This document shows positions 26,954-34,946 of a stretch of 64,000 nucleotides of DNA, in pieces. The DNA comes from Butyrivibrio sp. AC2005 (GTDB lineage Bacteria; Bacillota; Clostridia; Lachnospirales; Lachnospiraceae): contig NZ_AUJI01000019.1 in assembly GCF_000424145.1 (NCBI RefSeq), positions 1 through 64,000 on the forward strand, written 5' to 3'. How positions within the stretch are numbered: the stretch's first letter is position 1; each line of letters opens with the position of its first letter. Position numbers and translations under genes: made by a program. Under the pieces are notes generated by a model, which was not told the DNA's origin, did no database searches, and saw nothing but the letters and a program-made list of their open reading frames with translations.

Positions 26954-28957
26954 ATGCTTGAATCAATGTCAGATTTGTTAGAAATTGTTGCAAAAAATGA
27001 AGGCTTTTATTTATATGGAGCAGGATTAGTTGGACGTGCGGTAGCCTCTGCTTTAGCAGAATACGGTGCGTCAAATAAAATGATAGTAGCTATTGATGCG
27101 AGGGGGGAAAAATTGAGCCCAATTGAAGGACATATAGTGCAAACTGTTTCAGAAGTAATATTTGAAGATGAGTATCCTATAATCGTAGCAACTAGAGCTA
27201 AATTTCATTTGGATATTGGGAAAGTACTGCAGGAAAAAAATGCTAAAAATGTATACTATGTGGCTGAAGACCTAAGTCGACTTCTTTTAGATAAAGTGCA
27301 ACCAGATCATGTAAATGTTATGGAATGTTTAAGGCGGATTATGCCACAGCCTAGACTTTCATATCTTGTTATTGATATTTTGACTCATTGTAATCTTAAT
27401 TGTGCAGGATGTGATCATTTTGCTTCTATTTCTAAGAAAAATATTATTTCAGCTGAATCAATAATAAGTGACGTTAACAGATTTGCTGAAATTATGACAT
27501 CTGGTATTGATAGAATAGGAATAATGGGGGGAGAACCATTACTCCATCCGGAATTGAAAGAAATTGTTAGGGCTGTAAGAAATGCTTTTCCTAAAGCTAG
27601 AATTCAATTAGATACGAATGGAATAACATTGCTAAAGCAAGAAGACGAATTTTGGGAGGTGTGTCGGGAATCACATATTGTTATTACTAATACGAAATAT
27701 CCTATTGATTTAGATTTTAGTGCGATGGAAAAGAAATGCTATGATGAGAATGTTGAGTTTGAATATTATGGCAATTCTGGTGAAGTTCAAAAGACTTTAT
27801 ATAAAGTGCCACTCGATATAACAGGTGGGCAAGATCCTAGAAAATCATTTATGAAGTGCTTTCATGCTAACTACTGCGTTACATTGATGAATGGAAAGCT
27901 TTATCCATGTACTATAGCTCCTAACTCATATATATATTGTGAGAAATATGGAAGGAGCCTTGAATTATCGGAGAATGATTATATAGATATATACAACAAA
28001 AATATTTCCGAAAAGGAAGTATTAAGATTTCTTGCTGAGCCTATACCTTTCTGCAGATATTGCGACATAGCGCATAGAATGAGTGGATTAAAGTGGAGGG
28101 TCAGTTCTGGGGAAGAAAGGGAATGGCGGTTTACGGATAGAGAGAAGAACCCGAAAGAGGAGTTTCGTATTAGAACACCCAGAAAAGAACTGAAATTTGA
28201 AGTTCATTTAACAGAGCATTGTAATTTAAATTGTAAGGGGTGTTTTCATTTCTCTTCTATTGCTGATCAGGAATTTTTGGATTATGAAGATTATAAACGC
28301 GATTGCGAGAGACTTTCAGAATTATATAATGGCAAAGCATCTCAAATTCTTCTATTAGGAGGAGAGCCACTCCTTCATCCAAATATAGAAATGTTTATAG
28401 AATTAACAAGAAATTGTTTCAGAAATTGTAAACTTACAATTGTTACGAACGGAATTTTGCTTCCAGATATGCCTGATAGTTTTTGGGAATGTTGTGCTAA
28501 GAATAAAGTATCTATTGAGCCTACTAAATATCCGATAAAGGTTGACTATGATGCAATTGAAAAAAAAGCAAATGAGATGGGCGTTGATATAAGTTATTTT
28601 AATAATGGAAACATTGAAAAAACACTTGTATTTCAACCTTTGGATGTAATGGGAAGGCAAAATAAAGAGGACAATTTTTATGGATGTTATAGAGCAAATA
28701 ATTGCATTACTTTAAAACATGGAAGATTATACACGTGCATTATGCCTGCGCACGTAATACATTTTTCAAAACGATTTAACGAAGATCTTCCATGTTTTGA
28801 AAATGATGGGATAGATATATATGCCGCTAATTCAGCAGAAGAAATCAGTGAATTTCTGACGAGACCCATAGAAATGTGTAGATACTGTGATCTTTTGAAT
28901 GTAAAGAAGGGGTTGAAGTGGGAAGTATCTAGACATGAACGCTCAGAGTGGGCTTGA
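26954..28957 (+). CDS. Rossmann module plus two tandem radical SAM domains
   Basis: A 667-residue protein. Residues about 17-115 form the module (FYLYGAGLVGRAVAS). Two complete radical SAM/SPASM-like units follow. The first starts with C146-x3-C150-x2-C153 (CNLNCAGC), the second with C423-x3-C427-x2-C430 (CNLNCKGC). Each is followed by GGEPLLHP, then a TNG segment, a TKYPI segment, and a cysteine cluster ending CRYCD and a KGLKW- or SGLKW-type tail. The units are clearly homologous and arose by internal duplication. Function is unknown; the context suggests glycan or nucleotide-sugar chemistry. Radical SAM proteins with two full active sites are uncommon. Confidence 0.8.
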   Translation: MLESMSDLLEIVAKNEGFYLYGAGLVGRAVASALAEYGASNKMIVAIDARGEKLSPIEGHIVQTVSEVIFEDEYPIIVATRAKFHLDIGKVLQEKNAKNVYYVAEDLSRLLLDKVQPDHVNVMECLRRIMPQPRLSYLVIDILTHCNLNCAGCDHFASISKKNIISAESIISDVNRFAEIMTSGIDRIGIMGGEPLLHPELKEIVRAVRNAFPKARIQLDTNGITLLKQEDEFWEVCRESHIVITNTKYPIDLDFSAMEKKCYDENVEFEYYGNSGEVQKTLYKVPLDITGGQDPRKSFMKCFHANYCVTLMNGKLYPCTIAPNSYIYCEKYGRSLELSENDYIDIYNKNISEKEVLRFLAEPIPFCRYCDIAHRMSGLKWRVSSGEEREWRFTDREKNPKEEFRIRTPRKELKFEVHLTEHCNLNCKGCFHFSSIADQEFLDYEDYKRDCERLSELYNGKASQILLLGGEPLLHPNIEMFIELTRNCFRNCKLTIVTNGILLPDMPDSFWECCAKNKVSIEPTKYPIKVDYDAIEKKANEMGVDISYFNNGNIEKTLVFQPLDVMGRQNKEDNFYGCYRANNCITLKHGRLYTCIMPAHVIHFSKRFNEDLPCFENDGIDIYAANSAEEISEFLTRPIEMCRYCDLLNVKKGLKWEVSRHERSEWA

Positions 28958-29000
28958 ATGTCGAGATATAGATTTATATAACAAAAAAGGAAATATTTAC

Positions 29001-30002
29001 ATGTGTAAAGTTTCGGTTATAATGCCATCATTAAATGTTTTCAGGTACATTGATGAGTGTATTTTAAGTGTTCTTAATCAAACACTATCTGATATAGAAA
29101 TACTATGTGTGGATGCGGGATCTGATGATGGTACATTAGAAAAGTTAAAGTTATATGAAAAGAAAGACAACAGAATAAGGATAATAGAAAGTAAAAAAAA
29201 GAGTTATGGATATCAAGTTAATATCGGGATTGCCGCTGCGAATGGCGATTATATTGGTATAGTTGAAACAGACGATTTTATAGAACCTAATATGTATTAT
29301 GAATTATATGATGCTGCCATAAAATATGATTTGGATTGTGTTAAAGGTGATTATTGGTACACCATTGGTGAAAAGGATAATTATATAAGAGAGCGAAAGT
29401 ATGCATTAAGAGAGCAAGCACAGTACTATGGAAAGGTAATAGGGAATGATGTGCGTGATAAATTTCGTGGATACATGTATACATGGGCGGGAATTTATAA
29501 GAAGGATTTTTTGACATCAAAACATATAATGCATAATGAGACGCCGGGAGCTTCGTATCAGGATAATGGTTTTTGGTTTCAAACTATGATGTATGCAAAC
29601 AGAATTATGTATATCAATAAGGCATATTATAATTTGAGGAGAGATAACCCAGAATCGTCTTTTTTTTCAAAATCAAAGTTGAGGGCTATACATGATGAAT
29701 ACGACTTTATACGCAAAAAAATAGTAGAAGGAGAATTTGAAGATAAGCAAATACTATTGCAATACTGTTTTTATTATCGTTTTATTCATCAAATTGGACG
29801 TTTGGATAAAGTAGATAATGAAAGTGTATCAAAATGTTACAATCTTTTGAAAAGTGATGTAAGACTAGCTGCTCTATCAAATGAAATTGATGAAGGACTA
29901 TTTAATGAATGTTTGAAAGCCTTTTTTAGTTATGTAAAAAATAATAGTCTTCCTATTAGATATTCGGAATTTTTAGTGGATTATTTGAATAGTCAGGAAT
30001 GA
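29001..30002 (+). CDS. glycosyltransferase family 2, VDAxSxDGT subfamily, without Rossmann module
   Basis: A 333-residue GT2. ATG 29001 is chosen because AAAGGA lies 9 bases upstream; an in-frame ATG at 28935 lies inside the preceding gene and lacks such a site. The core has VIMPSLNVFRYIDEC, CVDAGSDDGT, SYGYQVNIGI and ETDDFIEPNM, plus NETPGASYQDNG. Unlike its paralogues at 22790, 24209 and 30006, it ends after the helical C-terminal region and has no YGAG module. That shows the module is dispensable for the family fold. Confidence 0.85.
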   Translation: MCKVSVIMPSLNVFRYIDECILSVLNQTLSDIEILCVDAGSDDGTLEKLKLYEKKDNRIRIIESKKKSYGYQVNIGIAAANGDYIGIVETDDFIEPNMYYELYDAAIKYDLDCVKGDYWYTIGEKDNYIRERKYALREQAQYYGKVIGNDVRDKFRGYMYTWAGIYKKDFLTSKHIMHNETPGASYQDNGFWFQTMMYANRIMYINKAYYNLRRDNPESSFFSKSKLRAIHDEYDFIRKKIVEGEFEDKQILLQYCFYYRFIHQIGRLDKVDNESVSKCYNLLKSDVRLAALSNEIDEGLFNECLKAFFSYVKNNSLPIRYSEFLVDYLNSQE

Positions 30003-30005
30003 GAT

Positions 30006-31367
30006 ATGATAAGATTATCGATTATTTTGCCATCATATAATGTCGCAGATTATATAGAAGAGTGTTTAAATAGTGTTCTTGCTCAAGAGATTGGACCCAT
30101 TGAAATAATATGTGTAGATGCATGGTCTGATGATGGAACATTGGAAATAATAAATAACTATGCTGTTAATGATGGGAGAATTAGGCTGTTTTGTAGTGAC
30201 ATTAAGAGTTATGGGAAACAAGTTAATATTGGTATAGAGGCTGCAAGAGGAGAATATATTAGTATTATTGAAACCGATGACTATATAGAACCCAATATGC
30301 TAAAACATTTATACTGGAATGCAAAGAAGAATAAGGCTCAAGTGGTTAAGACGGAATATAAGATGCTTTATGGAAAGGGTGACGAAGAATTATGTGAAAA
30401 TGCTTTTTATATTCCTAAAAATATAAGGACACAGTATGCTTTTGATACTGATGTTGAAGCTGTAGTTCATAATTGGGATAGTTATATTTGGAATGGGATA
30501 TATCAAAAGGATTTTTTAAATGCATATAAAATTAGAATGAATGAAAGTCCTGGAGCAGCATATCAAGATATAGGATTTCAGCATAAGGTATTAAATTATG
30601 CTGATAGAATAATGTATATAAGGGGAAATTACTACAATTATAGGGTGGCGCGTGAAGGAGCTTCTTCGCTTAATCGTAATTGTCTTAGGTATGTTTATCA
30701 GGAGTATAAGAATATTATTGAAAGCACATGGTTGAAAAAAGGACATTTTCCGTTTGTGCTTTTGAGAATGCATACGGCATTCACACGTGAAATAGGGAAA
30801 GCATTAATGTTTGAAGAAGCAGAAAGAGATCCTGATATTGATGAAGAATTTGAGTGGTTTATCAAAACTATTGTTGACAACAATGAAAAATTGCTGTTTT
30901 CGAGAAACATTCTATCTGACGAACAGATAGAATGTTATAAAAAGATTTTTGATAATTATAAAGAATATAAGGCAAAACAGGAAGAGGAGATTTTATTTAT
31001 TAAAAGATGGTATCGAGAATTTACTACCAGATTAGGGGACTTTGATCTGGTTCTATTTGGTTGTGGAAAACGTGGGATAGCGTTATGTCATTTTTTTCTG
31101 CGTAATAAGTGCAAGCTGGTAGATGTAGTAGATAATGATTGTAATAAATTGGGGAAGGCATATGGCCCATTTATAGTTTCGAATCCTAAAGATGCAATAA
31201 GAAAGCATCCAGATGCAGTGTTTTGTATCAGTAATAAAAATAATACACAGGAAATATGTAGCCAGCTAAAAGAAGCTGGAATTAAAGATAATCAAATAGA
31301 ATTACTTGTAGGAGATTTTGAAAGTATTCCATCTATTGCACAGCGACATCCTGAAATTATTACTTAA
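30006..31367 (+). CDS. glycosyltransferase family 2, VDAxSxDGT subfamily, with C-terminal Rossmann module
   Basis: A 453-residue GT2 with IILPSYNVADYIEEC, CVDAWSDDGT, SYGKQVNIGI, ETDDYIEPNM and NESPGAAYQDIG. The module lies at about residues 348-453 (LVLFGCGKRGIALC, then DVVDNDCNKLGKAY, AVFCISNKN). The first glycine motif reads FGCGKRG, a variant of YGAGKVG. It starts 3 bases after the previous gene stops. It is the last gene of the tightly packed AT-rich train. Confidence 0.85.
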   Translation: MIRLSIILPSYNVADYIEECLNSVLAQEIGPIEIICVDAWSDDGTLEIINNYAVNDGRIRLFCSDIKSYGKQVNIGIEAARGEYISIIETDDYIEPNMLKHLYWNAKKNKAQVVKTEYKMLYGKGDEELCENAFYIPKNIRTQYAFDTDVEAVVHNWDSYIWNGIYQKDFLNAYKIRMNESPGAAYQDIGFQHKVLNYADRIMYIRGNYYNYRVAREGASSLNRNCLRYVYQEYKNIIESTWLKKGHFPFVLLRMHTAFTREIGKALMFEEAERDPDIDEEFEWFIKTIVDNNEKLLFSRNILSDEQIECYKKIFDNYKEYKAKQEEEILFIKRWYREFTTRLGDFDLVLFGCGKRGIALCHFFLRNKCKLVDVVDNDCNKLGKAYGPFIVSNPKDAIRKHPDAVFCISNKNNTQEICSQLKEAGIKDNQIELLVGDFESIPSIAQRHPEIIT

Positions 31368-31517
31368 TATGGCAGGATTGTGTGATGATTAATAATTTGC
31401 AATGGAAGATTAAGTTGTCTCGTATATTATGATATATGAATATCAGCAACTACACCTATACAAAATAAGCAGTGCTTTATGGAGTATATGAGAATATAGG
31501 AAAGTATAATAGCATTT

Positions 31518-33173
31518 ATGGCAGGAGGACAGAAAAAAGGTGAAGAAATAATCATAATAGACTCAGAGTTACTTAAGCAAGTAAATATAAGTACGAATGG
31601 ATATGCCGTACTGGCAAGTGGAGTTTTTGACAAACATAATGCAAATGGCGTATCAGAGCATGAGTTGTATGGCCCCGGATCTTATTTACATATTTTTAGT
31701 CAGAATAATAAGCTAGTAATAGCCCAAGATTTTCTCGGTTCCTGGGGCTTATATCTCTACAAGAAAGACAATTACTTTGCAATTAGCAATTCTATTCTTG
31801 ATCTAATATCCTATTTAAGCAATAAAGTAGAACTCACCTTGAACTATGATTATGCAAATGAGCTTATCTTAAGCCCATTATCCAGCCGGGCATATAAGGA
31901 GACGATAGTTAATGAGATTGAACTTCTTGATAAAGATGTACGGGTTATTATTGACATAGACAAGAAGCGCCTCGAACTTGAGCATATTGACTATGGTGAG
32001 ACGTCACTTGGAATCGACACTTTTGAAGGAATGCAACAGCTTGATAAGTGGGCTTTGAAATGGGGACGAATAGTCAATGGGCTTACTAAGAAGACAGATC
32101 AGATACAGTTCGATTTAAGTGGTGGCTTTGATACGCGAATGGTTTTAGCACTCCTTCTTGGAAATGGGGTGGATATAAACCGGATTCGCGTAAACTCTAT
32201 GGAGGATGGATTACATACTCATTCTGAGGATTATGTTATTGCGAAGAAGATAGCAGATGACTTTGGTTTCAAGCTTAATTCCAGGAAGCTTAGAATGGAT
32301 TCAAGGCCATATACTGCAGAGGAGAGTCTGGCCATATCGACCAGAGTAAAGATGACTACACATAAGGAATTTTGCTATCCGGTTCGTAAATATAAGTATA
32401 AAAGATATAATATTAGCGGTGGAGGAGGTGAGATGATCCGTGGTCAGTACGGATGCACAGAAGCTCAATTTATTGAAAAAGAAACAAGGGCAGCAGATAG
32501 ATTTTCAGAGCCACTATGTAGTAATCTAAAGGAATCATGTAAGAGGCTGTATCATAGAAGCTTTAAGGCACTAAGAGAAAAATATGGTAGCTCAAAATGG
32601 TCCTCTGATGGAATCATGTATTATGTAAATACCAGATGCAGAACACATTTTGGGAGAGTAAATGCGGAGGGCTTTTTTGCTAACAGATATACACTGGCTC
32701 CACTTATGGATCCGGATCTCTTGAAGCTTCGCATATCAACTGATGAATGTAAGGATCCTAATCTACTGATGGCTATTATATTCACTAGGTATTGTGATAA
32801 ACTGCTAAACTATGAATTTGAAGGTGGTAGAAGTATTGACGCAGGGACAATCGAATATGCCAGAAGTTTAAATAATAGGTTTCCTTTTCATAGAGATACT
32901 TCTGATGATGTAGAAATAGATGTTGTTACTATGGATGAGAGTGTCATTCCTGAGCCTGATACATCAGCGTCGTGGAAAGAGATAGATGATATATTACTGA
33001 AGCGATTTAAATCAGATGAAGTTAAGGAAATATTCAGTAAGTATTTTGATATGGAAATATACGAATATGCCTTAAAGAATGCAAGAGAAAAGGAGTACTT
33101 CCCACTACGAGAGGTGTACGCGGTGATGGGGATAGTAGAAGTGCTCAAACTGATAAATACTAGTAGGGAATAA
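31518..33173 (+). CDS. asparagine-synthetase-like protein
   Basis: A 551-residue protein with an N-terminal part reminiscent of a class II glutamine amidotransferase fold (QDFLGSWGLYLY) but without an N-terminal catalytic Cys. A PP-loop ATP pyrophosphatase domain with the motif FDLSGGFDTRMV follows. AsnB-type enzymes adenylate a carboxylate and transfer ammonia; a protein without the Cys could use free ammonia or form an amide or lactam on another substrate. In a glycan locus it may amidate an acidic sugar (inference). The start is uncertain: AGGAAAG lies 13 bases before ATG 31518. The 150 bases upstream hold short broken frames that may be a decayed N-terminus. Confidence 0.7.
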   Translation: MAGGQKKGEEIIIIDSELLKQVNISTNGYAVLASGVFDKHNANGVSEHELYGPGSYLHIFSQNNKLVIAQDFLGSWGLYLYKKDNYFAISNSILDLISYLSNKVELTLNYDYANELILSPLSSRAYKETIVNEIELLDKDVRVIIDIDKKRLELEHIDYGETSLGIDTFEGMQQLDKWALKWGRIVNGLTKKTDQIQFDLSGGFDTRMVLALLLGNGVDINRIRVNSMEDGLHTHSEDYVIAKKIADDFGFKLNSRKLRMDSRPYTAEESLAISTRVKMTTHKEFCYPVRKYKYKRYNISGGGGEMIRGQYGCTEAQFIEKETRAADRFSEPLCSNLKESCKRLYHRSFKALREKYGSSKWSSDGIMYYVNTRCRTHFGRVNAEGFFANRYTLAPLMDPDLLKLRISTDECKDPNLLMAIIFTRYCDKLLNYEFEGGRSIDAGTIEYARSLNNRFPFHRDTSDDVEIDVVTMDESVIPEPDTSASWKEIDDILLKRFKSDEVKEIFSKYFDMEIYEYALKNAREKEYFPLREVYAVMGIVEVLKLINTSRE

Positions 33174-33186
33174 GATGGTTGAACCG

Positions 33187-33225
33187 CTCGTCGCAATTGC
33201 GGCGAGATTTTTCATTTAGTATAAT
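33187..33225 (+). promoter_or_regulatory. hairpin with embedded -35 and strong -10, upstream of an AAA/nuclease gene
   Basis: Arms CTCGTCGC (33187-33194) and GCGGCGAG (33199-33206) form a hairpin with an AATT loop and one G-U pair, followed by ATTTTT, so it can terminate the upstream gene. TTGCGG (33197-33202), a 17-base gap and TATAAT (33220-33225) form a near-consensus sigma-A promoter whose -35 sits inside the hairpin's loop and right arm. The same block, nearly identical over about 47 bases, occurs at 40381-40419 before another AAA/nuclease gene. Confidence 0.75.
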
Positions 33226-33279
33226 ATTTTTATCGATAAATTGTAGGGGATGGCTCCAAGTAGCCATTAAGGAGTAGCG

Positions 33280-34929
33280 TTGGGTACATATATAAATCCT
33301 GGAAAATTTCAATTTGAAATAACACTTAATTCTGAAATATATGTTGATAAGACAGATATGATTCTATATCTGAATACTCTTGTAAATACAGAGCAGAGAT
33401 ATGTTTGCGTATCTAGGCCCAGACGCTTTGGTAAATCTGTTACTGCAAATATGTTATGTGCATATTATGGTGAGGACGAGGGTAATTTTGAGCTGTTTAA
33501 TGATAGGAAGATTGCCGAAGCAGAGTCTTGGGACAAGTATCTGGGGGAATTCCAGGTTGTGAGGTTGGTTATTACTGACTTTATGAAGAAAAAGTCAAAA
33601 AGACTTTCTATTGCTGATATGATAGATAATATCAACGAGAAGGTAGCAGGGGAAATATCGAAGGCTTATACAGATGTGGATTTTTCTGATAAAGAAGATT
33701 TGATTCAGACAATGGAAGATCTTTATCAGGCTAAAAAGAAGCAGTTCGTAATTGTTATAGATGAGTGGGATGCTGTTTTCAGAGAATACAAAGAGGACTT
33801 AGAGGGGCATAAGCTCTATCTGGATTTCTTAAGGGACTGGCTTAAAGGGAAGAGTTATGTAGCACTTGCTTATATGACAGGAATTCTTCCTATAAAGAAG
33901 TATGGGAAACATTCAGCATTAAATATGTTTGATGAGTATTCAATGATTGCACCGATGCAGCTTGCAAGATATACGGGATTCACTGATAAGGAGATGACCG
34001 ATCTTTGTAAAACTTATAATATGAGCATTAGTGACATGAAGGAATGGTACGATGGGTATTTGATCTCTGATGAGATTCCGGTTGAATTTAGAAAGGCCTA
34101 TAGATCGGGTGATTATCATGGGAATAATTATCATGAGTATAGTCCGTTATCTGTTGTAAATGCTCTTCGAAGCGGAATTATCCGAAATTATTGGAATCAG
34201 ACTGAAACGTATGAGGCATTGGCCGAGTATATCAATAAGGATTTTGACGGCCTGCGGGAAGTTGTTGCTATGCTCATGGAAGGTGGAAGAGAGAAAGTTT
34301 CTATTGGCAATTACCAAAATGACATGACCACCTTCAATAGCAAGGATGATATTCTGACACTTCTTATTCATCTTGGATATCTTGGGTATGATTTTGATAA
34401 TAAGGAAGTCTTCATTCCAAATAATGAGATTTTGGATGAATTTAAAAACTCTACCAAAGCGCAGAGTTGGGATTATTTGTTTGCGATATTGCAAAAGTCA
34501 CAGGATATTCTGGAAGCTACTTGGAATCTTGATGAACAAAGGGTTGCTGCGCTTTTAGAGGAAGCACATAATAAAGCGGATAATAAAACATATAATAGCG
34601 AAGCTGCGCTTAGTTATGCAATTCAGCTGGCATATTATAGTGCTCAGAATTACTATACGTCAGTACGCGAATTGGATAGTGGGAAAGGCTATGCTGATCT
34701 TGTATATATTCCGGCACCTGAGTATTCAGATAGACCCGTGTTACTTATTGAACTTAAATATAATGAGCGAGCTGAAACAGCGATAGATCAGATTCTAAGA
34801 AATGATTATCCACAGGTGCTTGAGCACTATAAAGGGAATATATTGCTTGTGGGGATAAATTATGATAAAGATACCTCGCCTAAAAGCGAAGGTTATAAGC
34901 GCCATGAATGTAGGATATTGAAGGCTTAG
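33280..34929 (+). CDS. AAA-ATPase-like/PD-(D/E)XK nuclease-like protein
   Basis: A 549-residue protein of the AAA-ATPase_like (PF09820-type) plus PDDEXK_9 architecture. The N-terminus has the family YVDKT segment and a P-loop variant SRPRRFGKS; IVIDEWDAV is the Walker B region. The C-terminal part (YADLVYIP, then LLIELKYN) has the D...E-x-K nuclease pattern. TTG at 33280 is preceded by AAGGAG. The family is very abundant in gut Firmicutes and Bacteroidetes, and its function is unknown. It has its own hairpin-promoter, so it is probably an independent unit rather than a glycan gene. Confidence 0.85.
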   Translation: MGTYINPGKFQFEITLNSEIYVDKTDMILYLNTLVNTEQRYVCVSRPRRFGKSVTANMLCAYYGEDEGNFELFNDRKIAEAESWDKYLGEFQVVRLVITDFMKKKSKRLSIADMIDNINEKVAGEISKAYTDVDFSDKEDLIQTMEDLYQAKKKQFVIVIDEWDAVFREYKEDLEGHKLYLDFLRDWLKGKSYVALAYMTGILPIKKYGKHSALNMFDEYSMIAPMQLARYTGFTDKEMTDLCKTYNMSISDMKEWYDGYLISDEIPVEFRKAYRSGDYHGNNYHEYSPLSVVNALRSGIIRNYWNQTETYEALAEYINKDFDGLREVVAMLMEGGREKVSIGNYQNDMTTFNSKDDILTLLIHLGYLGYDFDNKEVFIPNNEILDEFKNSTKAQSWDYLFAILQKSQDILEATWNLDEQRVAALLEEAHNKADNKTYNSEAALSYAIQLAYYSAQNYYTSVRELDSGKGYADLVYIPAPEYSDRPVLLIELKYNERAETAIDQILRNDYPQVLEHYKGNILLVGINYDKDTSPKSEGYKRHECRILKA

Positions 34930-34946
34930 CTAAAGTAAAGAAAAGT

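Noticed and set aside
28935-29000. Earlier start of the GT2 gene
   Set aside because: The ATG at 28935 is inside the radical SAM gene and has no ribosome binding site; the GT2 core starts right after ATG 29001.
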